Below, piece after piece: positions 25,719-34,075 of a stretch of 64,000 nt of DNA. Positions within the stretch are counted from its first letter, which is position 1. The number at the start of each line of letters is the position of its first letter. The position numbers and the translations under genes are program-made. The DNA lies in the NCBI GenBank assembly GCA_002479075.1, contig DLLG01000001.1:124001-188000 (forward strand), in the 5' to 3' direction. The notes under the pieces were generated by a model. That model did not search any database and had not been told where the DNA came from. It was given only the letters and a program-made list of their open reading frames with translations. This DNA comes from Clostridiales bacterium UBA7568 (lineage in GTDB: Bacteria; Bacillota; Clostridia; Oscillospirales; CAG-272).

Positions 25719-26912
25719 ATGGGAAAGGGATCCGTAGCCCACAATTCAAGACAGTTCAAAGCTTCCAACGTAGATCCCGAACGAACCTCGCTGAACCGAC
25801 GATACTGTAACCGAAATATCAAAAAGGTTTATGAGGAACTCTTTGGAGAAGCGTTAGAAAAATACAATGCCAGGCAAACACGCTCGGATAGAAAAATAAA
25901 AAACTACTACGAGAAGATCCGCACGAGCAAACAGGAAAAGACTTTCACCGAGCTTGTTATGCAGATAGGAAATCACGAGGATACCAATGCACAAAGTGAA
26001 TTTGGAGCAAAGGCTGCGGAGATCCTTGACGAATATATGAAAGGCTTTCAAGAGCGCAATCCGCACCTGCACGTGTTTTCAGCCTACTTGCACATGGACG
26101 AATCAACACCACATTTGCATATTGACTTTGTTCCTTTTACCACCGGGAGCAAACGAGGACTTGAAACGCGCGTATCTCTGAAATCGGCTCTTGCTCAGCA
26201 AGGTATTACAGGCGGTACAAAGTACGAAACCGAATGGAGCATTTTCACTCGCAGAGAGAAGGAACAGCTTGCCGAAATCATGGAGAGGCACGGCATCGGA
26301 TGGAAACAGCTCGATACTCACGAGGAGCATTTGTCCGTGCTTGACTACAAGAAAAAGATGCGAACCCAAGAGGTAGAGGAGCTTTCAACCGAGCTTGAAG
26401 CCTTACAAGAAAGCAAGGACAGCGTCGAGGAGGATATTGCGGATGCGCGTGAACGTTACGATGCTTTGACCGATGCGCTCGGAACAATGAAGAACACGGT
26501 TGAACGTGTAGAAACGGAGGTGTCAAAATACTACGTCGGTCAAGAGTGGCGCACACCCGAACCGAAAGGCTTGATGAGTGCCAAGACTTATAAAGAAAAG
26601 CTTGTAGATCCTTTTGTGAAAAAATTGAAGGATGTCATTGCAACCTTCATCAGCAAGTTCTTGGATCTGACTCGTGAGTATCAGCGTGTCAAGGATCAGC
26701 TTTGGAGGGCGCGTAACGATAACGAAAAATTGGAGCATCAGAACCGAGCACTCCAAAAGGATTCCGAAGAGCTTAAAATTATTAAGCACGAGCTTGGTTC
26801 TGATGAGGTCGCTACGATCTTGAACACCGCCCATCAAAAAATAATTGATCACGACCAATTGGTGGAAAAGCAATATACCGATGTAAAAAGCAATTGGGAA
26901 ATGGAACTCTGA
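25719..26912 (+). CDS. MobV-family relaxase (Mob_Pre)
   Basis: 397 residues from the first ATG. The N-terminal 'GKGSVAHNSRQF' and the metal-binding 'HMDESTPHLHIDFVPF' are diagnostic of Mob_Pre (PF01076). The C-terminal half is long coiled coil (about 205-370). It nicks oriT and leads DNA transfer with a helper apparatus. The ATG at 25719 lacks a good ribosome site, and the eight codons upstream in frame read IERTISAE, matching the N terminus seen in relatives (from memory); AGGAAGG at 25681-25687 stands before an ATT/ATA at 25692-25697. The real start may be a rare non-ATG codon there. Confidence 0.9.
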   Translation: MGKGSVAHNSRQFKASNVDPERTSLNRRYCNRNIKKVYEELFGEALEKYNARQTRSDRKIKNYYEKIRTSKQEKTFTELVMQIGNHEDTNAQSEFGAKAAEILDEYMKGFQERNPHLHVFSAYLHMDESTPHLHIDFVPFTTGSKRGLETRVSLKSALAQQGITGGTKYETEWSIFTRREKEQLAEIMERHGIGWKQLDTHEEHLSVLDYKKKMRTQEVEELSTELEALQESKDSVEEDIADARERYDALTDALGTMKNTVERVETEVSKYYVGQEWRTPEPKGLMSAKTYKEKLVDPFVKKLKDVIATFISKFLDLTREYQRVKDQLWRARNDNEKLEHQNRALQKDSEELKIIKHELGSDEVATILNTAHQKIIDHDQLVEKQYTDVKSNWEMEL

Positions 26913-26923
26913 TATTTTATTTG

Positions 26924-26958
26924 CTATAGCGGCAGGAGCATTCCTCTCGCCGCTATAG
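26924..26958. terminator. Hairpin after the relaxase gene
   Basis: Perfect 10-bp stem CTATAGCGGC / GCCGCTATAG with an inner AGGA/TCCT pairing. T-run poor; likely end of the mob operon. Confidence 0.6.
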
Positions 26959-27027
26959 TAACAATAAGATTACACATAATATTTACTCTTTTTGCTCAAA
27001 TAATTGAACTGAAATTGAACTGAAGGC

Positions 27028-27056
27028 TTGACAACTAAAATCGTTTGTGATATAAT
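27028..27056 (+). promoter_or_regulatory. Consensus promoter of the nitrilase operon
   Basis: TTGACA (27028-27033), 17 bases, TATAAT (27051-27056): perfect consensus, 21 bases before the start codon. Confidence 0.85.
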
Positions 27057-27076
27057 ATAGCTGGAGGTGGTATGTT

Positions 27077-28549
27077 ATGAATTCTGTAAGTGCAGCAACT
27101 CTATATATTGATTATCTTGCGAGATTACTCGTTATAATAGATTCCTTTCCGTTAAAAGCCAAGCAATTATTTGCTTTGCATGATTTTTTGAATATTGCCA
27201 ATGTAGCAAAAAAAGAATTTGAAGCGCTTTGGAAGTTAGATGAGAAAAATTTTTTCCTGAGCTTGGATGCAAAAATTTCTCAATTAGAAAGTTCACAAAC
27301 GCAGGATAGATATGTTACAGCGTATGTACTATGCATCGAAATGGATGCTTGTATAACTTTCGTAGATGTGTGCGATAAAAACAAAGTATCATTGTATCCT
27401 ATTATACCAGTAAAAAAGAATAATCCCATTATTCGCACCACACCGTTAAATAACAATTGCTCAAATACAAAAATAGAAATACACCCCAAATTCGAAGTAT
27501 ATCAGATTGATGAAAGTATTTATGGTGAGCAAAAAACGAGGGCAATGTCCAACAAAGATGCATTTAGTGGTATTAATGGTTATTTAACTCATATAAGTTA
27601 CACCAAAAGTACAGATGATTATTCTGTAATAGACATTGTGCTTGATCCTCCTGATTCTTTTGATGGTAAAGAAATATCTATTGGCTTTTCCCCTTTAACC
27701 AATCAAGAGGTCGTTGACTTTAGTGAAGGCATCATGCAGGTGCAGGGGATTTCTTTAAAAACCAACGCAGTAAAAGGCATTAAATCTACCAAAAGAGATA
27801 ATCTAAAAAAAAGGTTCGAGAGTGCATGGAACGCTGCTTGTAAAAAGCAAGTGGATATCGTGTTTTTCCCCGAACTGTTGGGATTAGATGAATTTGAAAC
27901 CAATCAATACTCTTTTAATTCTTACATTAAAGCATTATCCGAACAGGCAATAGAAAAAGGACTCAATCCACCCAAGGTGACATTCTTGCCAAGCTATTGC
28001 AGTGAAGAAGCCAATAGAATTTCAGTGGTATATCAAAACGGAAAATTAATAGGTTGCCAAAACAAGTTATACCCCTATGTCGATACTAATGGATACAAAA
28101 TGGAAGCTGTGAGAACTACAGATCGTATTCAAATTGTAGTTCTTCATCTTCCGGGAGTACATAGGATAGCAACGCTAATTTGTTCTGATTATTTAACATG
28201 TTCTTTGGAAATGCAAGCTAAATTGTTTGCTGATTTGGGGATTACATTGTTGTTGGTTCCCTCATATTCAAAAGGAGAGCAGGATTTTATTAACAAGCTA
28301 ACCGACTTAAAAAAATACGGTACATCTGTTGTTTGGGGAAATTGTTGCGGCGCAACAAAGCCTAAAAGAATTATTGGAGGTTGTTGCGTTGCAGCTCTTG
28401 ATAGCATTAATCGCTTTGATGAAGTAGCTAAATGCGATAACGAATGTAAACAAGGATGTATATTTATCACCCGTATTCCGCTAAGAATAAAAAGAATTTT
28501 GAGAGAAAGAGTGGAAATTGAAAATTTAATAGTTCAAGAAAAATTGTAA
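27077..28549 (+). CDS. Nitrilase-superfamily protein with unknown N-terminal domain (element cargo)
   Basis: 490 residues, ATG behind GGAGGTGG. The first ~230 residues resemble nothing I know. The second half carries the carbon-nitrogen hydrolase triad in correct order: Glu in 'VDIVFFPELLGLDE' (about 275), Lys in 'LIGCQNKLYPY' (about 333) and Cys in 'RIATLICSDYL' (about 373). All three being kept suggests an active enzyme that cleaves or condenses C-N bonds. Base composition is clearly richer in A+T than the mobilization genes, which suggests separate acquisition. It opens a three-gene operon ending at 30316-30350. Defence-related nitrilase domains are known fused to reverse transcriptases (DRT type 1), but no RT is here. 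Confidence 0.75.
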   Translation: MNSVSAATLYIDYLARLLVIIDSFPLKAKQLFALHDFLNIANVAKKEFEALWKLDEKNFFLSLDAKISQLESSQTQDRYVTAYVLCIEMDACITFVDVCDKNKVSLYPIIPVKKNNPIIRTTPLNNNCSNTKIEIHPKFEVYQIDESIYGEQKTRAMSNKDAFSGINGYLTHISYTKSTDDYSVIDIVLDPPDSFDGKEISIGFSPLTNQEVVDFSEGIMQVQGISLKTNAVKGIKSTKRDNLKKRFESAWNAACKKQVDIVFFPELLGLDEFETNQYSFNSYIKALSEQAIEKGLNPPKVTFLPSYCSEEANRISVVYQNGKLIGCQNKLYPYVDTNGYKMEAVRTTDRIQIVVLHLPGVHRIATLICSDYLTCSLEMQAKLFADLGITLLLVPSYSKGEQDFINKLTDLKKYGTSVVWGNCCGATKPKRIIGGCCVAALDSINRFDEVAKCDNECKQGCIFITRIPLRIKRILRERVEIENLIVQEKL

Positions 28550-28642
28550 AAGAATTAAGTTTTATTCTAATTGGTATTTATTGCGACATTATTTTTGATA
28601 ATTAAATGGTATAATAACACAACAAAAAGAAAGGGAGAAAAA

Positions 28643-29527
28643 ATGAACAAGGAGATAGTATGCAGTCTACAAGAAGAACCGGTCACACTCTTGCAGACCC
28701 AAGAATTTTTGAAATTAATTAACTACGCAAAAGAAAACCAACAAAAATTAGATAGCCTTTGGCTTGATGGCAACACAGAGAATATACAGTTATTTTTAAA
28801 GTATGCAACATCTAAGTTGAGTTATTTGGAAAGTTATTTAGAAACCGAAATTAATTACCATTCAATACTTCGGCTTGGTGCCCTATTGGGAGCCGTGGAG
28901 AGTTATGAAAAAATCTTATACGATAGGCAACAGGAAAACTTAGCAGTTAACAAAATTTACGAAGATGGACACACTATAAAATATTTGGACGATATTGTCA
29001 GATTGCTTGAAAACCATGGTGGATTAACACATGCTGAATTGTGTAAGTATTTATCTTTGAAGATATCTACATTGTCTGAAGCCATAAAGAAAGTCAAGGA
29101 TGCAGGCGTAATTAGTACCCGTACTTCTGGCAAATATAAAATATATTCATTGACAGATGTGGGGATAAGATATGGCAAATATATTAGAAATAAAAGCAAA
29201 AACAATATCAGCAGTAACGATATCCTTCAGTTGCTGCAACATTATGTTGATGCATCCACTCCATCAGTAGAATTAGATGTATTTAGAGATTCCGTTTTAA
29301 AGATATTTGAGTTAGGAGCAACGATCAATAAAAACCAAGAAATCATGCTACATATTCAAAGTCCAAGATTGATAGAGATGAGAAATGTCCAAGTTATGGA
29401 AGTGGAGAGAAACGATGACGAAAAGACTCATCTTTACTGCAAATGGGATGGATTGAGAACAAATAATGAAAATATTGCGACATCTTTGGATAATAGAAAC
29501 AAAAAGAAAACCCTTCTTCACGTATAA
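28643..29527 (+). CDS. Winged-helix protein of the nitrilase operon
   Basis: 294 residues from ATG 28643, placed by AAAGGGAGAAAAA. The N-terminal third is helical with no match; the middle (about 110-175) is a MarR/IclR-like winged helix: 'DDIVRLLENHGGLTHAELCKYLSLKISTLSEAIKKVKDAGVI' followed by a wing 'RTSGKYKIYSLTDVGI'. The C-terminal ~110 residues are unknown. It may regulate the operon or sense DNA. No DNA-binding site was recognised upstream. The gene follows the nitrilase-like gene by 93 bases with a possible weak TATAAT at about 28610. Confidence 0.65.
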   Translation: MNKEIVCSLQEEPVTLLQTQEFLKLINYAKENQQKLDSLWLDGNTENIQLFLKYATSKLSYLESYLETEINYHSILRLGALLGAVESYEKILYDRQQENLAVNKIYEDGHTIKYLDDIVRLLENHGGLTHAELCKYLSLKISTLSEAIKKVKDAGVISTRTSGKYKIYSLTDVGIRYGKYIRNKSKNNISSNDILQLLQHYVDASTPSVELDVFRDSVLKIFELGATINKNQEIMLHIQSPRLIEMRNVQVMEVERNDDEKTHLYCKWDGLRTNNENIATSLDNRNKKKTLLHV

Positions 29528-29570
29528 ATTGTTATTGATAAAGTGTTTTAATTTATAAGGAGATATGAAT

Positions 29571-30200
29571 ATGAAAGCAAAAGTAAATAATATTTTAATG
29601 ACTGCAAAAGGCAATAAATACGATGTATACTACACCCTGTGCGATGAATATATAACAGAAAATGATGAGCCTTACGTTGTATTAAAGCAAATTTTAGAGT
29701 TTTCTGATAAAATAGGCGTCGACGATGATTCTGAACCATCAAATATCTCTTTGACTGAAATTAAGGAAATAGAAGAAAAATACACTTCTCTCATTGTTGA
29801 AATTTCCGAAGTTTTAGCAGAAGAAAACTTGGAGGAAGATGAGTATTATAAAAAACTTTATGACGCTATCTTTTTGTCAAACTTTCTTCCCAGAACCAAA
29901 AAGACTCAGGCAACATTTCTCAAAATATTATGCGAAAATGTTAGAGTTGTTCCTTATTATCAAGCAACAAATCTTGTTAAACTCTCGAATGATGAGTTTG
30001 CGACCACATTTAAAAAGCTGAAACCACATATTATCAAAGCAATGCATATGTTAAATCGCAACTTTGATACAATGACGGAAGTCACTTCGCAAATATATCA
30101 GATTGAGAAAAGCATAACCGATGAACAAGAAAAAATCGTTTTTTTGTCATTTGTGTTTGGTTTTCTGATCAGAAAAAGGAATAACGAAGATAATGATTAA
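29571..30200 (+). CDS. Unknown acidic helical protein of the nitrilase operon
   Basis: 209 residues. The ATG at 29571 is preferred since AAGGAG ends only two bases before the ATG at 29565. Predicted mostly alpha-helical, with an acidic middle (residues ~40-90) and no signal peptide or membrane helix. I recognise no domain. Its place as third gene of the cargo operon, with the same AT-rich codon use, ties it to the two genes before it. Confidence 0.6.
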   Translation: MKAKVNNILMTAKGNKYDVYYTLCDEYITENDEPYVVLKQILEFSDKIGVDDDSEPSNISLTEIKEIEEKYTSLIVEISEVLAEENLEEDEYYKKLYDAIFLSNFLPRTKKTQATFLKILCENVRVVPYYQATNLVKLSNDEFATTFKKLKPHIIKAMHMLNRNFDTMTEVTSQIYQIEKSITDEQEKIVFLSFVFGFLIRKRNNEDND

Positions 30201-30315
30201 AAGATGAATGACTTGAGTTCTGTTTAAATCATCTTCAAAATGGCTCAAAGCTTTTCGAGCATACGGACAGTTATTAAAATCGAATTGATAATTACTCTTT
30301 AGTGATAAATAATTC

Positions 30316-30350
30316 AAGGGCATCACATGTTTGATTGTGGTGCCCTTATT
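30316..30350 (+). terminator. Terminator of the nitrilase operon
   Basis: AAGGGCATCACA / TTGTGGTGCCCTT around a short loop, then ATTTATTT. The 115 bases between the last stop and this hairpin hold nothing I recognise. Confidence 0.75.
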
Positions 30351-30362
30351 TATTTGAAAAAT

Positions 30363-30384
30363 ATTGTCAAATATAATTGACAAT
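30363..30384. promoter_or_regulatory. Operator 1 overlapping the -35 box
   Basis: TTGTCAAATATAATTGACAA palindrome (30364-30383) whose right arm is the -35 box of the next promoter. Confidence 0.75.
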
Positions 30385-30405
30385 ATGAGCATTATGTGAT
30401 ATAAT
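30377..30405 (+). promoter_or_regulatory. Consensus promoter of XRE/membrane protein pair
   Basis: TTGACA (30377-30382), 17 bases, TATAAT (30400-30405). Confidence 0.85.
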
Positions 30406-30409
30406 ATGA

Positions 30410-30429
30410 TCGTCAAATATAATTGACAA
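30410..30429. promoter_or_regulatory. Operator 2 at the transcript start
   Basis: GTCAAATATAATTGACAA repeats operator 1 except one outer base, and ends at the ribosome site of the XRE gene. Paired identical operators imply autorepression by the gene that follows. Confidence 0.75.
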
Positions 30430-30438
30430 GGAGGGGCT

Positions 30439-30633
30439 ATGAACGAGAAAATGAAACAAGCTCGATTAGAGAAGAACTTGTCTCAAACCGAGCTTGCCAA
30501 AATAATCGGTGTTTCTCGGCAAACCATAAATATGATTGAAAACGATGATTACAATCCTACGATTGCGTTGTGCCGTAATATTTGCAAAGTGCTTGGTTGC
30601 ACCTTGAATGATTTGTTTTGGGAGGACAAATAA
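30439..30633 (+). CDS. XRE-family repressor (element cargo)
   Basis: 64 residues, a stand-alone Cro/C1 helix-turn-helix: 'LSQTELAKIIGVSRQTINMIENDDYNPTIALCRNICKVLGCTLNDLFW'. This is the short YozG/PlcR-like type common in Firmicutes in front of membrane protein genes. Two copies of a 20-bp palindrome over its promoter are the likely binding sites. The stop codon is directly followed by the ATG of the membrane protein gene, so the pair is translated together. Confidence 0.9.
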   Translation: MNEKMKQARLEKNLSQTELAKIIGVSRQTINMIENDDYNPTIALCRNICKVLGCTLNDLFWEDK

Positions 30634-31953
30634 ATGTTTAATGATGAACGGATAAACGCGGAATGCGGTAAAATTTACAGCAAAGGAATTCTGTTTGCGG
30701 TAATAATTACGTTGATTTATACTGTGAGCAGAACTATAACGCTTTTTATTCAAAACACGTTTCACTCATTTGTGACATATACCGAGGCAGTAATTTTGAT
30801 TCTTGGTATAGGAATTCTTTTGGTTGGGTCGATCAGATTTCGTGTGGGCGGCGATGAACGAACCGCTTTTGAACGTCATTCGTTCTATAAGAAAGCGGCT
30901 AAAGCATTTATAATTGCGGTCTTTGGTACATATATTCTTACCATACCATTTACTACTGAGGAAATGCTTGGAGGTCAATATCATAATCATCTTTTGATTT
31001 TGCTTGAGGTGTTAGGTTACTTATATATTTTCTACGCCTTCAAGACAAAAGAAATCAACATAAACTATAGTTTTATCGCAGAAAAAGGATGGCGCTACTA
31101 TAGTCGAGTGTTTATGGTCATTGGCGGCTTATGGTTGGGCTTATTTGTACCGTTTCTCATAGCAGCTTCGTGGGAGCTTGTTTTGCATAACTCTTGGGCT
31201 GGAGCACTCACAATTTTGCTTGCATATATCAGCTCTGCAATCGGACTTTCCATAGGGTATTTCTTCGTTTCCTTGGTTGAAAAAACCTCTTATGACAGTA
31301 TGGGCAACGGAAGATTTGCTCTTGGCACGAAAATTGCTATACTTGTTGGTTTGGTCGTGGAATTTACTATTGCGGTATTTCAAGGGCTCTACGTTTATTA
31401 TGCTACCGGAAATATTCAAGATATTCCCGATATAAAGAACTACGGTACTGTTGTTGCCTTCTTTTCCCAAAATATAAAACGTTTGGAGTTTCTTTCGATT
31501 GTTCTTGTCGGACTTGTGGTGTGCCACATCATGTCGCAAATCAAAAAAGGCGGATTCTTATATAAGATTTGTCAACTAAAGGTATCCTTGCTTGCGCTTG
31601 CCGCACTTGAAGCAACTCTTTCTCCAGTTTGGTATCGTGCTCTCTCCGAGGAAGCAATAAGATATTTGGCTAATTATGTTGATCCATATCTTAGCTTAAT
31701 TTCATTTGCCATAACACTCATAATGTGGATATTGTTTATCAGATCCGTAATTAAAGAGTTAGGGGTATCCCGCGTTTTATGGACAATACCCGCGTTATAT
31801 ACTGTTGCTGAATTGGCTAATATATTTTTTGTTTCTCAAAGTATGTTGCGCGTGGGCTCATTCTGCACGCTCGGTGTTGAAATGCTTTGCCTGATAATTA
31901 TGGTCATAGTATTGTGGAGATATAATGGATTCGCAACTACAAAGGATGAATAA
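30634..31953 (+). CDS. Polytopic membrane protein of unknown function (element cargo)
   Basis: 439 residues with about ten or eleven hydrophobic helices and a basic loop 'RFRVGGDERTAFERHSFYKKAAK' after the second. No transporter motif or ATP site is visible. It begins immediately after the XRE stop codon and is probably controlled by it. XRE plus polytopic protein pairs are frequent in Firmicutes mobile elements, and their functions are mostly unknown. Confidence 0.65.
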   Translation: MFNDERINAECGKIYSKGILFAVIITLIYTVSRTITLFIQNTFHSFVTYTEAVILILGIGILLVGSIRFRVGGDERTAFERHSFYKKAAKAFIIAVFGTYILTIPFTTEEMLGGQYHNHLLILLEVLGYLYIFYAFKTKEININYSFIAEKGWRYYSRVFMVIGGLWLGLFVPFLIAASWELVLHNSWAGALTILLAYISSAIGLSIGYFFVSLVEKTSYDSMGNGRFALGTKIAILVGLVVEFTIAVFQGLYVYYATGNIQDIPDIKNYGTVVAFFSQNIKRLEFLSIVLVGLVVCHIMSQIKKGGFLYKICQLKVSLLALAALEATLSPVWYRALSEEAIRYLANYVDPYLSLISFAITLIMWILFIRSVIKELGVSRVLWTIPALYTVAELANIFFVSQSMLRVGSFCTLGVEMLCLIIMVIVLWRYNGFATTKDE

Positions 31954-32210
31954 TTTAGTACGGAAGAGTGGCTATGAAGTTTTCTAAACGCATTGTAAAC
32001 TCATAAAAATCTCTGCAAACCTCTTGTATTTATTCTGCTTTTATGGTATAATAAGTTATCGGAAATAATGTGTTTTCCGGGTGGTATCATTGATACCATT
32101 TTGATACCGTTTTTTCGCAGACTCCATAGACGAAGCGGAAAAAGGCGGTCAAATCCCCCGAAAAACCGCGCGAAAAGACCTAAATTCACTCAATATAATG
32201 CTAATTTAAG
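31954..32210. other. Non-coding right end of the element
   Basis: No gene is seen here. It holds the arm-type repeats at 32083-32108 and ends at the attR repeat. A TATAAT-like sequence at about 32046 is not linked to any ORF. Confidence 0.5.
32083..32108. repeat. Integrase arm-type site candidate, right end
   Basis: GGTATCA, one base, then two TGATACC copies (32091-32097, 32102-32108) with the same 11-base period as near the left end. Confidence 0.6.
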
Positions 32211-32223
32211 CGAGTGGGAATAA
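32211..32223 (+). repeat. attR core repeat
   Basis: CGAGTGGGAATAA, identical to the end of guaA at 20790-20802. Confidence 0.9.
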
Positions 32224-32234
32224 ACCTATAAATC

Positions 32235-32262
32235 AAAAGCTCCGCAGATAGCGGAGCTTTTT
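32235..32262 (+). terminator. Displaced native guaA terminator
   Basis: GCTCCGC AGATA GCGGAGC plus TTTTT, 12 bases beyond attR; before insertion it would have followed the guaA stop by the same distance. Confidence 0.8.
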
Positions 32263-32263
32263 C

Positions 32264-32292
32264 TTGCAATTCGGAAGGCGAAATGATATAAT
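32264..32292 (+). promoter_or_regulatory. Promoter of lipoprotein gene
   Basis: TTGCAA (32264-32269), 17 bases, TATAAT (32287-32292), directly behind the terminator. The same terminator-promoter cassette recurs at 33219-33272. Confidence 0.75.
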
Positions 32293-32323
32293 GATAAAAA
32301 CAAAGTCAGAGAGGGGAGCGGCT

Positions 32324-33202
32324 ATGAAAAAGCTTTTCCGATTTGTAAGTATTGTATTGGCGATGTTTACTTTTGCAATGTCATTGAGCGGATGTTTAAT
32401 CCGTAATTACGATAAGTTGGCTTCCAATTTTCCTATGACAAAATGGGAAGCGGACGGGTACGAATTGTATATCGGTGACAACATAGAGTTGGGTGGCGTT
32501 CTGGTTTGTCACCTCAAAGACGGAAGAACCGTAACATATACAGCCGATATAGGTATGTTCGGAATAACAATAGCGGATACACGAAAGCCTATATTCGAAG
32601 TGCCTCCATTTACCGGAGAAGTTTTAAAATATTATCAGCTTGGATATTTTAAATATAAAATAGGATTTTTCAGATCGTCATTTACAATGAAATATTTCTC
32701 AGACAATGACGGGCTCAGCCCGGAATGGCTATGGGACGGAGCTCCGAAGAAGGAACTTAAATTCAAGCTAACCCAAAGAAATCTGAACAAGGACGATATT
32801 CCAAAGGTTGAATTTGATCCCGCGCTTGACTATTGTCCCGTATTTTATCCGGGATGCGAATGGTTGTCGGATGACGGAAAAGTAGCAATAAGAACAGAAA
32901 CCGCAGAAGACCGCAAAGTATCTGAATCCGATGAGCTTTATTATTACAGACAGCCTTTTGCAGGCAAAGCAGCATTTTCAGGAGAGTCTTCTGAAGAACA
33001 CGATGTGGTTTTCGGTCAACTTGATACAAAAATATATATCGGAAGCCTTCTACCCGGCGAAACAGACTCAACTATTTGTGACAGATCGGTTGCCGGAGAA
33101 ATTTGGGAGTGTGAGTACCTTGAAGACGGTTTTACCGCAAGGGTGATAAAATCCCAAAGGTACGAAATCGGCACTGTGATTCGCTTTTCCAAAACAAACT
33201 GA
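32324..33202 (+). CDS. Secreted lipoprotein of unknown function
   Basis: 292 residues from ATG 32324 behind GAGGGGAGCGG. Signal helix with lipobox SLSGC (Cys ~24), then a ~265-residue domain rich in aromatic and acidic residues without a family I recognise. First of two neighbouring envelope genes that share near-identical upstream regulatory DNA. Confidence 0.7.
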   Translation: MKKLFRFVSIVLAMFTFAMSLSGCLIRNYDKLASNFPMTKWEADGYELYIGDNIELGGVLVCHLKDGRTVTYTADIGMFGITIADTRKPIFEVPPFTGEVLKYYQLGYFKYKIGFFRSSFTMKYFSDNDGLSPEWLWDGAPKKELKFKLTQRNLNKDDIPKVEFDPALDYCPVFYPGCEWLSDDGKVAIRTETAEDRKVSESDELYYYRQPFAGKAAFSGESSEEHDVVFGQLDTKIYIGSLLPGETDSTICDRSVAGEIWECEYLEDGFTARVIKSQRYEIGTVIRFSKTN

Positions 33203-33216
33203 TCAATAAACCCAAA

Positions 33217-33242
33217 AAGCTCCGCAGGAAGCGGAGCTTTTT
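33217..33242 (+). terminator. Intrinsic terminator, second copy
   Basis: GCTCCGC AGGAA GCGGAGC plus TTTTT; near-identical to that at 32235-32262. Confidence 0.8.
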
Positions 33243-33243
33243 C

Positions 33244-33272
33244 TTGCAATTCCGGAGGGAAAATGATATAAT
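33244..33272 (+). promoter_or_regulatory. Promoter of membrane protein gene, second copy
   Basis: TTGCAA (33244-33249), 17 bases, TATAAT (33267-33272), same layout as 32264-32292. Confidence 0.75.
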
Positions 33273-33301
33273 GATCAAAAGTGAGCATCGGGAGGAATGC
33301 T

Positions 33302-34069
33302 ATGAAGTATATTTTAATTATCGCATCATTGCTTATTGTAGAAATTATAATAGGACTTTTGCGTTTAATGAGAAAAACGAATGGGAAAACCGTTTGCTTA
33401 CCAAAGTTTTTCTTTACATCGGGAACAGTTGCGTCAATAATATTCATTATTATCGTTGCAATTACGCTATACAATGGCGAAGAATCGTGGATACCGATAC
33501 TTTTTTCCGTTTTTTCAATAATTTCTTTGATGCTTACGGTTGCCTACCTGAACTGTCGTATAACATATGATGAAAGTGAAATTATATGCAGAAATCTTTT
33601 GGGATTTACTAAAAAATATTCATATGACGATATCATCGGAATAGAAAACTGGGATAGCGAGGATTTGATTTTCTTTGGAAAAGAGCAAAAAGTAATATCT
33701 GTCGATTATTGCTTGCTTGGCGGGATCGAATTTGTTGTTTTTATAAATAAAAAATATAGCTCGCTTCATATGGGAAAAAATATCCCCCATATAAGGAACA
33801 CAAAAGGGATATTTAAGGGAAATGTTAAAGATGAGCCGGTATTCGTCTTTTTGCTTGTTTGTATTGCTTTGCTTGCCACCGGTTTTTCTTTGATCATTAT
33901 TAAGCTGGCTATGCAATCTAATATTGCAATTGGAATTATAATTGCAATAGTTATAGATGTTATCTGCGCTTTATATATTGCTATGACGATTATTGTCGGA
34001 CGGAATCCGCAAAAATTCGGAAAAAGATTTGTCCGACTCTTTTTTAAAGAAGGATATGTAAGATATTAA
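33302..34069 (+). CDS. Membrane protein, possibly DUF6560-like
   Basis: 255 residues, ATG at 33302 behind GGGAGGA. Three N-terminal helices (about 3-19, 38-58, 63-83), a soluble middle of beta strands with 'ITYDESEIICRNLLGFTKKYSYDDIIGIE', which looks like a PH-like (bPH) fold, and two C-terminal helices. This layout recalls DUF6560 proteins, but the assignment is from memory. Cytoplasmic PH-like domains of this sort have no known ligand. Confidence 0.6.
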   Translation: MKYILIIASLLIVEIIIGLLRLMRKTNGKTVCLPKFFFTSGTVASIIFIIIVAITLYNGEESWIPILFSVFSIISLMLTVAYLNCRITYDESEIICRNLLGFTKKYSYDDIIGIENWDSEDLIFFGKEQKVISVDYCLLGGIEFVVFINKKYSSLHMGKNIPHIRNTKGIFKGNVKDEPVFVFLLVCIALLATGFSLIIIKLAMQSNIAIGIIIAIVIDVICALYIAMTIIVGRNPQKFGKRFVRLFFKEGYVRY

Positions 34070-34075
34070 ACCATA

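Larger units (their letters stand above)
20803..32223. mobile_element. Integrative mobilizable element in the 3' end of guaA
   Basis: The element is bounded by a 13-bp direct repeat of the guaA end (20790-20802 and 32211-32223). It holds a DUF6076 gene, excisionase-like and tyrosine integrase genes, MobC-like, RepA-like helicase, an oriT-like hairpin region and MobV relaxase, then cargo. No conjugation pilus or coupling protein genes are present, so it would need a helper element to transfer. The original guaA terminator now lies beyond the right repeat at 32235-32262. Confidence 0.9.

Noticed and set aside
27077..28549. DRT type 1 defence (reverse transcriptase-nitrilase)
   Set aside because: No reverse transcriptase motif is present in this protein or its neighbours.
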